Below, piece by piece: positions 55,903 to 64,000 of a stretch of DNA of 64,000 nucleotides. Below the pieces are notes generated by a model. The model searched no databases and had not been told where the DNA came from. It worked only from the letters and a program-made list of their open reading frames with translations. The position numbers were made by a program, and so were the translations under genes. This DNA is from Ignavibacteria bacterium (GTDB taxonomy: Bacteria > Bacteroidota > Ignavibacteria > Kapaibacteriales > Kapaibacteriaceae). How positions within the stretch are numbered: position 1 is the first letter of the stretch; each line of letters starts with the position of its first letter. The stretch lies in assembly GCA_016707005.1 (NCBI GenBank), contig JADJIQ010000004.1, positions 381,556 to 445,555 of the forward strand. Reading direction: 5' to 3'.

Positions 55903-56288
55903 ACATGAGTGAGCGAAGCAACGAGGAGTTGGCTGAATGGATCGAACCGAAACACGGCTACACGTTCCACGAGAGCTACATCTGCAACACAGAGGAAGAC
56001 ACCATCGAGGCGAGGCGTGAGATAGCCCTACGCTTGAGAGCGACCAAGGTCAAAGTCAAGGCGTTGGAGTGGGTAGAGTACAAAACCGCTTATATGTGGC
56101 GTTCTGAGAGGTACGTAGTGACATCTGAATTTGGTTTTTGGAGAGCGATGTTTTCACATGAACTAATCCCTCCCGGGTACTTCAATGAATTAGACGACGC
56201 CAAAGCCGCGTGCCAAGCCCACCACACCCAACACGTGCTGAGTATGATTGAGATCGACACCCCAACCAACCAAGGGAAACAACCATGA
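55899..56288 (+). CDS. Hypothetical phage protein, intact
   Basis: 129 residues: MNMSERSNEELAEWIEPKHG, EARREIALRLRATKVKVKAL, WRSERYVVTSEFGFWRAMFS. Middle part resembles small phage proteins of the type KxLEWxxxxxxxxxAxxxxGxYxI; weak. ATGA overlaps at both ends. Confidence 0.6.
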   Translation: MNMSERSNEELAEWIEPKHGYTFHESYICNTEEDTIEARREIALRLRATKVKVKALEWVEYKTAYMWRSERYVVTSEFGFWRAMFSHELIPPGYFNELDDAKAACQAHHTQHVLSMIEIDTPTNQGKQP

Positions 56289-56521
56289 TTGAATCAACGA
56301 TTATAGTCGCAATAATCTGCGCTACGTTTCTGATACGAGAGCGTTGGGAACAGCGTAAGGAGGATGACCTTATGGACACCTATGCAGAGCTTGTTGAAAA
56401 GCATGGACAAGCGAAGTATCAGCTTGGATTCAGGGACGGCGTATCGTCCAAAGAGAACAGGCCAACACTTGTAACACCTACCATTGAATTGAAGGCAACC
56501 CATGAGCAATGTAATGAATGA
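56285..56521 (+). CDS. Small membrane-anchored phage protein
   Basis: 78 residues: an N-terminal membrane helix (ESTIIVAIICATFLIRERW) and a polar tail (TYAELVEKHGQAKYQLGFRD). Intact. Not recognised. Confidence 0.5.
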   Translation: MIESTIIVAIICATFLIRERWEQRKEDDLMDTYAELVEKHGQAKYQLGFRDGVSSKENRPTLVTPTIELKATHEQCNE

Positions 56522-56879
56522 ACCGAAATGGTGGCACGGTGAAAGTGATGAGGCCGAACAGTGGTTTTGGCCCTCACGATACACGCGAACAGTGCATAAG
56601 CAAAGGTGTAAGCTACCATGAGGGCGAACCCTTTGTAATAACCCAAGCAAAGACCGCGCTGTTGAGCTTCGAGTTTGACGAACAAGACGTCGAACAGTTC
56701 CTTGAAAACTGCTTAGGGAAGACAACTGCGAGGCCATTAGCGAATACGGCGAAATAACAAGCCCCACTGATGAGCAAGTAACTGAGTTGATGCACCTGCT
56801 AAACAAGGCCGTATACGCATGGACAGACAAGTACCGAGCTAACACTGGGGACGATGTTGGAGATGGTTGGCGAACATGA
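56502..56879 (+). CDS. Hypothetical phage protein (frameshifted)
   Basis: Possible start ATG 56502: MSNVMNEPKWWHGESDEAEQ WFW; then EGEPFVITQAKTALLSFEFD; end CEAISEYGEITSPTDEQVTE, LMHLLNKAVYAWTDKYRAN. About 125 residues after repair. An alternative start is 56518. Not recognised. Confidence 0.4.
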
Positions 56880-56904
56880 ATCAATAGATCCCAAAGGCAA
56901 CCCC

Positions 56905-57356
56905 ATGAGCAAGCAAATGACACGCGAGGAGGCGGTTCAAGCGATACTTGATGCAGTGACTGAACTCGGTAGGTGGTCAGTACCTAACGATGTGGAAGAA
57001 ATATCGCCATCCTCGCCCCCGAACCACGAACAGAGCCGCCGGGGGTCGATGAGGTGGGGGATGGGTATGGTGACGAGGATGAGGCATGGGCATACGACTC
57101 TGTGTTTGAGGCGTATATCAAACGACGAGGTAAAGTAATCCGTGCTCATTGGGGTCAGCATTTCAACGCATGGCTACCGATTGAAGCCCTGCCGATGCCG
57201 AAAGGGGGTGCGGACGAGTCGGAGGCGATGGCAACTAAGACGTGGATTTGCTACGAGATACACAGACCCAACATACCTGTGCATGGGTGTAAGACTCAGT
57301 GCAAAGAATGTGCAGAAAGGGACACCAAAGCCCTCGGCATGGAGGGGCGCGGATGA
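56905..57356 (+). CDS. Hypothetical phage protein (frameshifted)
   Basis: ATG 56905: MSKQMTREEAVQAILDAVTE LGRWSV, then after one indel DEDEAWAYDSVFEAYIKRRG and HFNAWLPIEALPMPKGGADE, ending with CKTQCKECAERD. About 150 residues; span lacks one base for a multiple of three. The end may be a separate short gene starting at the MATKTW codons (57228). Not recognised. Confidence 0.45.
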
Positions 57357-57553
57357 GTAGCAAGCGTGAGACGGATCACATCGTTCTCGATGGGAATATC
57401 GGCGGGGCATTCCGATGTCTGAACTGTGGGGACACGTACCTGCCCGCACTGCCGATGTACGTTGACGATTGGCTTGCAGTTAGTAAGTCGTTCACGAAGC
57501 GTCACGCAAAGTGCAAGCCACAACAGGTCATACCAAGAGAAGGAGGCGTGTGA
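57353..57553 (+). CDS. Small putative zinc-binding phage protein
   Basis: 66 residues from ATG 57353 (ATGA overlap): GGAFRCLNCGDTYLPALPMY ... SFTKRHAKC, with CLNC and HAKC spaced as a zinc finger. Intact. Not recognised. Confidence 0.5.
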   Translation: MSSKRETDHIVLDGNIGGAFRCLNCGDTYLPALPMYVDDWLAVSKSFTKRHAKCKPQQVIPREGGV

Positions 57554-57681
57554 TGGGTAGAATCCCATACGAGCTACTCGCAATGATGGCGATAGGTGGG
57601 TCATGCCTTCGATGGCAGGTCGCAACCGCCATTCAAGCGAGACAGTCAAAGTGGCAGTTACACGCGGTGAGAAGCGTGTAA
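57553..57681 (+). CDS. Very small phage protein
   Basis: 42 residues from an ATG overlapping the previous stop (TGATG): MGRIPYELLAMMAIGGSCLR. Another frame at 57603-57836, rich in K and R, competes. Low certainty. Confidence 0.3.
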   Translation: MGRIPYELLAMMAIGGSCLRWQVATAIQARQSKWQLHAVRSV

Positions 57682-57972
57682 GCGTCAAGGGCAAAAGGAG
57701 CCCCACCATCCAAGCGCAAAGGCACACGGAAGCAACGCAAACAACGAAAGGCCACATAGCCATGAAGATTGTGCAACGACGCAGACCAAAGCGTGAAACC
57801 TACAAAAGCTGCGATCGCGAGATCGTACACCAGTGACGCCATGTTCAATCTAAGACTCTCGCTTGAGATTCTCGCGCTACGAAGGCCAGCCTCGATCACG
57901 ATAAAGCGGACAGACTCCAAACGATGTTCCGAAAGAGCCACAACACACCACCAACGCCGAAGGAGATGAGTG
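57682..57972 (+). other. No assignable gene
   Basis: Short basic open stretches only (for example FNLRLSLEILALRRPASITI at 57.84 kb). One small rightward gene is likely but could not be built. Confidence 0.3.
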
Positions 57973-58155
57973 ATGAGCCGTCACTTCGATCTATGGTGGT
58001 TCGACTGGTGCTTGTCACGTATGCGTGACGAGACACTCCCGCGTGAGCTACGCCGATGGTACGCCGTCGAAGCAATGGTCTCAAGGTTATGGGTCATCCC
58101 GTCGCACTTGCAGGAGCCGATATGGTTCCCCGATTTCACTACGGGCGCGAGGGCG
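57973..58155 (+). CDS. Small hypothetical phage protein, last of the rightward set
   Basis: MSRHFDLWWFDWCLSRMRDE TLPRELRRWYAVEAMVSRLW ... Trp/Arg-rich, about 60 residues. Its 3' end meets the tape-measure gene on the other strand; the exact end is unknown. Confidence 0.4.
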
Positions 58156-61100
58156 AGGGCAACAACCGAGTTTGGAGCGGCGAACAACAAGTCCATGACC
58201 GACTTGGCAACGAGAGCCGACAAGAGCTTCTCAAGGAACGCACTGATGCCCATGAGCATCGAGCGGAAGCCCTCCTTCATCTTCTCACCGCTCCCCTCGA
58301 ACGCTCCCCCTACCGCTTCTGCGAGACCGTCACCGAGGGACGCTCCGAGTTGTTTGATCCGATACGCCTTGTCCTCAAGGGCTGACTCCAAGCGACCCAC
58401 TTCGTCGAGTGCGCTCTTGTACTCATCGCTGTCTGACCGAACTTTGCCTTCTGATGTTCGGCGTCTTTCTTGGCGCGATCCAACAACCGTCTGTTGTTCT
58501 CCCGCTCCGCGTCAAGCTCTGTGAGTTTGCGCTTCGCGTTGAAGTATTCCTCCACGGCGAACAGACGCTCTTGGTGTTTCTTCTCCTGCGTCTCCCGTGC
58601 TGACTGATAATCCGCCTCGGTGAGAAGGGCTTGCTCCTTGAGGTTGTCGAGGTTTTTGATCGACTGCGCTTGTGACGCCTCCATGCCCGACGTAATGATG
58701 TTGCGTTGCACTTCGACGATCTGACCGAGGGAGTCATTCCACGACTTGTACGTGTCTTGCCACTTGTTGAAGTCTGCTTCCTCTGCCATCTTCCGACGTT
58801 GGAACGCGGCCTCTGTCAACTTGTCGTTGATGCCTTTGATCTCGTTGCCGTACATCCGTATCTGTGCAATCGCATTACGGGCATCGTCTCCTTGGAGGAA
58901 CGGCAACTTCGCCCGCAGTGCTTCCGAGTTGGCTTCGATGACGGCGATGTAGCGCGATGCGGGGATCAGCCCTTCCTCGAAGTCTTGCTTCGTCTGTTCG
59001 AGCCCATGCAGATGTCTTCTCAAGCTCTTCCATCCACTTGTTTCGATCCGCCTTGACCTTCACTTCGACGGTCAACTGCCCCAACAGCCAGCATCCTTCT
59101 CGCCCCCTGCGGAGAGTCGCGAGTAGTCCTGCCATGCCTTCTCACGTTCGTCGGAGAGCTTGACGATCTCCTGCTTGCCGTTACGATGTGACGGTGGTGA
59201 AAGTCTTCTACTCCTTCTCTGCCGCGTCCAACACCATCTGTGCTGTTGCTTGCTTGCGGTTGGCTTCTGCGAAGTTCGTCGTACACCGTCAGTTCACGCC
59301 CCTTACGCAAGGCCGTGATCTTGTTTTCGAGGTGAGCATATCGTCGGCTGTCTCTGCCTTCGCCTTAGCAACCTTCAACGCTTCGAGTTCCTCGTCCTTG
59401 TCCTTCTTCGTCTTTGTCGATGCCGTCGGCTTCTCGAATTTCTTGTTGATCGCGTCCAACTCCTCTTTCTGCTGACGGAGTTTTTTCAATGTACGATTAC
59501 CAGTGTCGAGCTTCTGCGCCAACGATGCGTTCGTCTCACCGATGACGGCATCCTCCATGTTCTTCTTGTCTTTCTTCGAGCGGATCACCCTCTGATATTC
59601 CAAGCCCGCAGTTCCGTCTCTTGCTTGGCGATAGCATCAGCAACGGACTTCGCCCGTTGATCGTAAATCTCACCGACATCGCGAGGCACGGGCATCTTGC
59701 CTGCTTCCTCATTGGCGCGGGCGATCTGATCGGCGAGGCGTTGTGCTTGGTCTGCCGAGAACCCAAACTGCTTGGCGATCTGCGCCACTTGGTTCTCCGT
59801 CGCCCGTCCGTCAGTCGAGACCTTTTTCATAGCGTCGGTAGCAAGGAGCTTACGCGCTTCGTCGGTGGTTATGCCGATCCGCGTCGCTACCTTGGAGACA
59901 GCTTCATCACTCGACAACCCTGCCCGCGTGAGACCTTCGTAGTAGCCAACGGCGCGGGTTGTACGATGCTTCGACCTGCGCGGACTCTCTTACCATCGGC
60001 TTCGAGTTGGGACAGACGGGCGTCACCGAACGACCTAATCTTGGCCATGATCGCCTTCTTCTCTTCATTCGAGAGACCGCCAGCGTCGGCAAGTTGCTTC
60101 CCTACTTCCTCTTGGAACAATGCTGTTGCCTGCTCCACTTCGGGCGCTGACTTGGCTTGGTAGATACCCTTGCTGTACGCTTCGGTGAACCCTTCGCCGA
60201 TCTGACGCGACGTGGACGTACCGAACAGCCAGTCCGCACCCTTGCAGGAGAAATCGAACCAGCATCGGCAAACGCATCCTCGATGTCCTCCTTGGCAACA
60301 TCGACACCGAGCTGATCTGATACTTGTCGTTCTCTGCTGCCTTCGCTGCGAGTTGCTCGCTCTTCTTCATCAGGTTGTCGAGTTGCCCTCCGGCTTCTGC
60401 CGATTTCTTCTTGAGGGCATCGACATTCTCGGCAAACGTCGCCGTCGCCTGCCACGCATGGGGGAACGATCGGGCGACGCTCATCGTCGCCTTCTCGAAT
60501 GCGTCCTGCTCCTCGGCTGTACGGTTGGCCTTCGCCCCCAATTCAGCGTACTGATTGATGGCTTCGTTGTTTACACCGATCAACGTGATCTGGGCGTTCA
60601 CGGCTTTCTGTGCCGACGCTATCATTTCGCCGTCTGCTTTCGCTCCTGCGAGCTTTTCTTCCGCCGTGGTATGCCAAGCGTCGGTGAGGGCTTTAACTGC
60701 CGCTACGACGGCTACAACGGCTCCCACGGCTATGATAGCTTGGAAGCCCCCTGACGAAAGGGCGATCGAGACCATTCTTGAGAGAACCGAGCCCTGTGAC
60801 GGTCTTGCAAATCGCACCGTCGAGGGCGCGAAGGGATGGGATCATTGTGCCGAGGATCGACTTGGAGAACCCCGCGACGTTGCCGATCATTTCTTGCGGG
60901 ATGAGGTGCTTCATGGCGTTGAGCGAAGACACGATAGGCATGATCTTCGTCGCACCACCGACGGCAACGGAGAAGCCCTGACCTGCGGCCTCACCGAGTT
61001 TGATGTACTGCTCTTCGATCACCGAGGCGAACTTCTTGAGCTTCGTATCTGCCGTGTCCATGCGGATCGCCGCTTGTGCGATAACGCCGTCCGTTGCCGC

Positions 61101-62236
61101 GTCCCCTTGCGCTACCACGCGGTCGATCTCGGTCTGATACATCTTCAACGTATCGACATTTGCGGAGAAAGCCCATCAGTGCCGCGCCGTTGTACTTGTC
61201 AAAGATTTTCATGATCGAGGCGTTGCGCTCGGCGGCATTGCTGTTCGAGTCAAACGACTTTTCAGGGCGTGAGTGCGCGCCGATACCTTGACCTTGCAAC
61301 GTTGACGAGGATTTGTGACCGTGAGGCCATGCTTCGACAACTCCTCGGCTTCCTCCCCTGCCATGCCTTGCATCTTCGTGAGGGATGTTGCGGAGTACCG
61401 TACCAGCTTCCGCGCCGTACTTACCACCAACAGCCATCGCCTGCAACGTAGCGTTCAACTCGTTGATGTTGAGTCCTGCTTCCTTCGACACCGCGCCGAC
61501 CTGCAAGATCGCTTCGGACATCTGCGGGATTTCAGCAGCACCGACCTTCACACCAGCCGCGATTGCGTTCGCCATGTTCATCATGGTCTCGGCGTCCTTG
61601 TCGGCGTCGTTGCGAGTCCCATCTGCAACATCGCGTCCGAGAGGGCGAGAGCCCCTTCCTGCGCTTCGACACCACCAGCAGCAGCAAAACGGGTTGATCG
61701 TCTTCACCATCTTGGTGAGACCTTCCTGATTCTGTGCGAGCTGTGGGACCGATCTTCGAGCAAGAATTGGTACGTCTTCAACTCCGTGTTGACGCCCTGA
61801 CCAAACTCGTCGGCGAGGTGACGGGCATCTTTACCGAGCTTCTGCAAGTCATTCCCCCCCAGACCCGTGATCGCTCCTACCGCAGCAAGTTCCTTCTCGT
61901 AGTCGGCATACGCCTTGCTCACTTCACCGAGGACTCACTGATGCCGTGGAGTACCGTCGTGAAGTTCGCCGCGTTAGGAAGTCCTCGTACCCAATGGTTG
62001 ATTCATTGAGTTGTGGATGTTGTCCATCGCGGGCTTAATGATCTTCGCCGCCTTGTCGGTCTCCTTGGCGAGCTTGGCGAGGTTCCTTCTGTATCGCCGC
62101 GCCGTCGGGGAGGTTTGATATCCTTGCCGTACTGACCGAGCGACGCCTTCAATGCCTTAACGAATACGTTGATCTTCGCAACGTCAAGGACAGGATCGAG
62201 GCGGAGCGGGATATTGACTTCGGCGTAGCTTGCCAT
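58130..62236 (-). CDS. Phage tail tape measure protein (many frameshifts)
   Basis: About 1370 residues by span. ATG 62236: MASYAEVNIPLRLDPVLD. Pieces from N to C: KAYADYEKELAAVGAITGLG; MMNMANAIAAGVKVGAAEIP, ILQVGAVSKEAGLNINELNA, AMAVGGKYGAEAGTVLRN (core of the phage-tail TMP family, PF10145-like); a hydrophobic segment GGFQAIIAVGAVVAVVAAVK; long coiled coils with K/E/A (EELDAINKKFEKP, EEYFNAKRKLTELDAEREN); and a C-terminal GDGLAEAVGGAFEGSGEKMK, LEKLLSALVAKSVMDLL. It sets tail length; this size implies a long, siphovirus-like or myovirus tail. The left end is approximate. At least ten frame breaks. Confidence 0.85.
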
Positions 62237-62240
62237 TGCG

Positions 62241-62587
62241 TTATTCTCCGAGTAAGCGGACGAGGGCGGGGATCGCGACGTGCAACGGCAAGTGCCACAC
62301 CTGCTCTAGCTTCGTCACATCACCTTGCGCCAACGCCCAAAACGTGGGGTCGGTGAGGAGAGCCCGTTGCCTGCGCTCCTGCTCTCCTTTCTTTCGCGTC
62401 GCCGAGTACCGTTCCTCACGTTCTCGAACTTCGTCTAGGATGCTACGGGCTCTTGTGGCTCCGTTGCTTGCTCCTTCTCGTTGAACATGGATGCGTCGAG
62501 CGTCATTCTGAATTCGTACTTTTGCCGCACGAGCAACCTGGCATATAACGACCCGGCGTCCGCGAAAAAATCTGCGACCACACTCAT
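62241..62587 (-). CDS. Tail assembly chaperone-position protein 2 (one frameshift)
   Basis: ATG 62587: MSVVADFFADAGSLYARLLV, then after one indel near 62445 RARSILDEVREREERY and LTDPTFWALAQGDVTKLEQV, ending LLGE just before the tape measure start. About 115 residues. The place between tube and tape measure is where gpG/gpT-type chaperones lie. The start overlaps the stop of the preceding gene (ATGA). Confidence 0.6.
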
Positions 62588-62900
62588 CGAGCTTCTCGAT
62601 GTTCCAGAGCCGTCATCGTCTCGATCACATTCTGAATCGCCTTCGCCTCTGCAATCGTGCGAAGCTCCTCGACGCCCTGCTCCGTCTGCTTGCGGAGCAA
62701 GAACGAAAGCGTCCTCACCTGAAACTCATGGCGTCCCTACGTTTACGAGTTCTTCAAACGACGTAGGTGGTCGTCTGTCAACGTCGGCCTGAAACGCATA
62801 GACGGCTTCCACCATCTTCGCCTGCCACATCGTCAACGTGTCGAAGTCATAGACGAGGCGTCGTATCGCCCGCCGTGAAGATTGTCTTACCGAGTGCCAT
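62584..62900 (-). CDS. Tail assembly chaperone-position protein 1 (frameshifted)
   Basis: ATG 62900: MALGKTIFTAGD, then RLVYDFDTLTMWQAKMVEAV, PTSFEELVN, FQVRTLSFLLRKQTEQGVEE and TIAEAKAIQNVIETM. The YDFDTL...A start resembles small phage tail-chaperone proteins. About 105 residues. Follows the tube-like gene by 10 bases. Confidence 0.55.
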
Positions 62901-62910
62901 GTCCTGTTCC

Positions 62911-63393
62911 TTAGTTCATGTCAACAAAAAGTGAGTTCCATGCTTGCGTGTTGCTTGTGATCCCCGTCGTGTACATCGCTTCCACTTCGATGCGAAAACG
63001 CATACGCCCTGATACCGTCTCTACATCGACCTTGCTCTGCCCTGCTCCGATGAGGATGCCTTGTGAGGACAGGTAGCTGTTCATCATTTCGATGTTGAAG
63101 TACACGTCCTGCACGTCCTGTACCTTGCTCTTGACAACGAGGGTCGATACGGTAAGTGTCGCGCTGATGTTGGCGATCTCCGAGGCGTAGTTCTCGATCC
63201 TGTTGTGGGGTACGTACAGCACGGCCTTTGCGCGGTAAGCGACGATCTCTTCCACGCCCCTACCGTTGCGCCGTGTAATGCCCTCTAGGGTAAACTCGCT
63301 GTCGGCTTCTACGTGTTTGATCGTCGTTGTGTTGAGCGTCGCTTCGTGGATGCCGTAGAGTTTGATTTCGTTGTAATTCTGAAAGTAGGGCAT
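62911..63393 (-). CDS. Probable major tail tube protein, intact
   Basis: 160 residues: MPYFQNYNEIKLYGIHEATL, EADSEFTLEGITRRNGRGVE, IENYASEIANISATLTVSTL, VSGRMRFRIEVEAMYTTGIT. Beta-rich, with no close motif; called by length and by its place directly before the chaperone-position genes and tape measure. An alternative is another tail structural protein. Confidence 0.55.
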   Translation of the reverse strand: MPYFQNYNEIKLYGIHEATLNTTTIKHVEADSEFTLEGITRRNGRGVEEIVAYRAKAVLYVPHNRIENYASEIANISATLTVSTLVVKSKVQDVQDVYFNIEMMNSYLSSQGILIGAGQSKVDVETVSGRMRFRIEVEAMYTTGITSNTQAWNSLFVDMN

Positions 63394-63395
63394 GG

Positions 63396-63792
63396 TCAGT
63401 TCCCGCTCAATGCTGTGAAGGTCAACGTCACTTCGGGCAAGAGGTCAATGTCTTCGACGTACTCGACGGGCAACTCACCACCGTCCACGGAAACAGCTAC
63501 CCACCCGCTCGCGGGCTGTGGCCATCCCACTGCTGTTGACGTTGGGTGTATCCTCCGTTACCACCGCTCCGAAAAACGTCTTGAGGGCTGTCATCTTCGC
63601 TGGATCGACAAGCGAGAGAGGCGAGAACGTCACGTCGTAGATCGTCCTGCGTGAGAACGTCCGCACTTGGATGTTCTTGCGGAGAGACTCCGATTGCTCA
63701 CGTACCACCAACGGGCGTTCACGCCTGTGGGCGTCCGTGATCCACACGTAGCTGTACACGTCTGCGGAGTTGTACTTGTAGCGTAGCCACAT
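63396..63792 (-). CDS. Tail completion/terminator-like protein (frameshifted)
   Basis: ATG 63792: MWLRYKYNSADVYSYVWITD, TFSRRTIYDVTFSPLSLVDP, KMTALKTFFGAV, and after one indel SVDGGELPVEYVEDIDLLPE VTLTFTALSGN. About 132 residues. Location before the tube-like gene suits a tail terminator; sequence alone does not prove it. The start overlaps the preceding stop (TAATG). Confidence 0.5.
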
Positions 63793-64000
63793 TATGCTGT
63801 CTCCGTCATAGGAATCAAGTGGTGTGGGGGGTCGGGCTGAATGGTAGCACGTCGGTCGAATTACTCATCACCCCAACGCGGATCATACATTCGTCGGTGA
63901 GAGCGGCGAATGTCGTCGGCGGGAGATACCACAGGTTGTTGTTGGTAGCCCCTACGACCGACCGTGGTCTTGCATAGACGGCGCGACCCGCGTTGAGCCC
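63792..64000 (-). CDS. Phage structural protein, 5' end outside window
   Basis: The open frame enters from the right edge: AGRAVYARPRSVVGATNNNL, WYLPPTTFAALTDECMIRVG, VMSNSTDVLPFSP, then one indel, and LIPMTETA to a TAA at 63792-63794. Possibly a head-tail connector or tail protein; not recognised. Confidence 0.45.

Noticed and set aside
48345..57681. Alternative genetic code (TGA or TAG recoded) in the phage
   Set aside because: TGA is used at many ATGA gene junctions, TAG and TAA also end genes, and the frame breaks are indels rather than in-frame stops.
58056..58385. Plus-strand gene opposite the 3' end of the tape measure
   Set aside because: The minus strand has a typical tape-measure end (GDGLAEAVGGAF, LEKLLSALVAKS); the plus frame (about 110 residues) is most likely its antisense, although it looks protein-like.
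43946..64000. Decayed prophage full of pseudogenes
   Set aside because: The breaks are almost all one-base indels, often in homopolymers, with conserved codons on both sides and intact ATGA junctions. Error fits better than decay, so I annotated reconstructed genes, not pseudogenes.
1..64000. Transposase, integrase, toxin-antitoxin pair, reverse transcriptase or restriction system
   Set aside because: I looked for family motifs on both strands and saw none. The XRE protein at 44.4 kb has antitoxin-like features but no convincing toxin beside it.

Overview
The left two thirds (1 to about 43.8 kb) is dense chromosomal DNA from a Gram-negative member of the Bacteroidota/FCB group, probably close to Chlorobi/Kapabacteria. 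The reasons are TANNTTTG-type promoter boxes, type III glutamine synthetase, a long eukaryote-like IleRS, a PorZ-like propeller protein, OmpA proteins with PD40 modules, C-terminal modules of the type IX secretion (T9SS) kind, and a DUF1501/DUF1800 pair. The genus is an inference; no rRNA gene is present.

Chromosomal layout: (i) a leftward unit speA (with a frameshift), a PorE-like OmpA protein and a BNR-repeat protein cut by the window edge; (ii) fur, divergent from speA, then topA; (iii) leftward lrp-glnN; (iv) mtgA, converging on a leftward unit ileS, histone-H1-like/DksA-like, lspA, rluD; (v) an unpaired sensor kinase divergent from a rightward chain murI-dppB-dppC-holA, then SnoaL-like, PHP phosphoesterase, ribH, PorZ-like and a GT-C-like membrane protein, closed by a clear terminator; (vi) tRNA-Leu(GAG); (vii) a leftward unit lysE, double-OmpA protein, DUF1800, DUF1501, FAD oxidoreductase; (viii) an APC permease, a beta-barrel protein, a second double-OmpA protein with dxs, a TPR protein and tRNA-Lys(UUU).

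From about 43.9 kb to the right edge the content is phage-like. Small leftward genes (an XRE regulator, an LPD29-type protein) and a long rightward set (RadC/JAB protein, sliding-clamp-like protein, DUF5131 protein, many tiny genes linked by ATGA overlaps) fire from a divergent AT-rich control region at 48.02-48.34 kb. A leftward tail module (connector end, terminator-like, tube-like, two small chaperone-position genes, tape measure) meets the rightward set near 58.1 kb. Almost every phage gene is split by one-base indels, often at homopolymers, while the codons between them are well conserved. This looks like sequence error rather than decay, so phage genes are given as reconstructed spans.

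The most unusual signals are an over-represented AGGGG(G)CT motif across the chromosomal part, TANNTTTG boxes placed 5-8 bases before start codons (predicted leaderless mRNAs), a probable H1-like/DksA fusion broken by an A10 tract, two 7-8 bp minisatellites, and a phage sliding-clamp-like gene. I did not find CRISPR, a transposase, an integrase or a recognisable new defence system.
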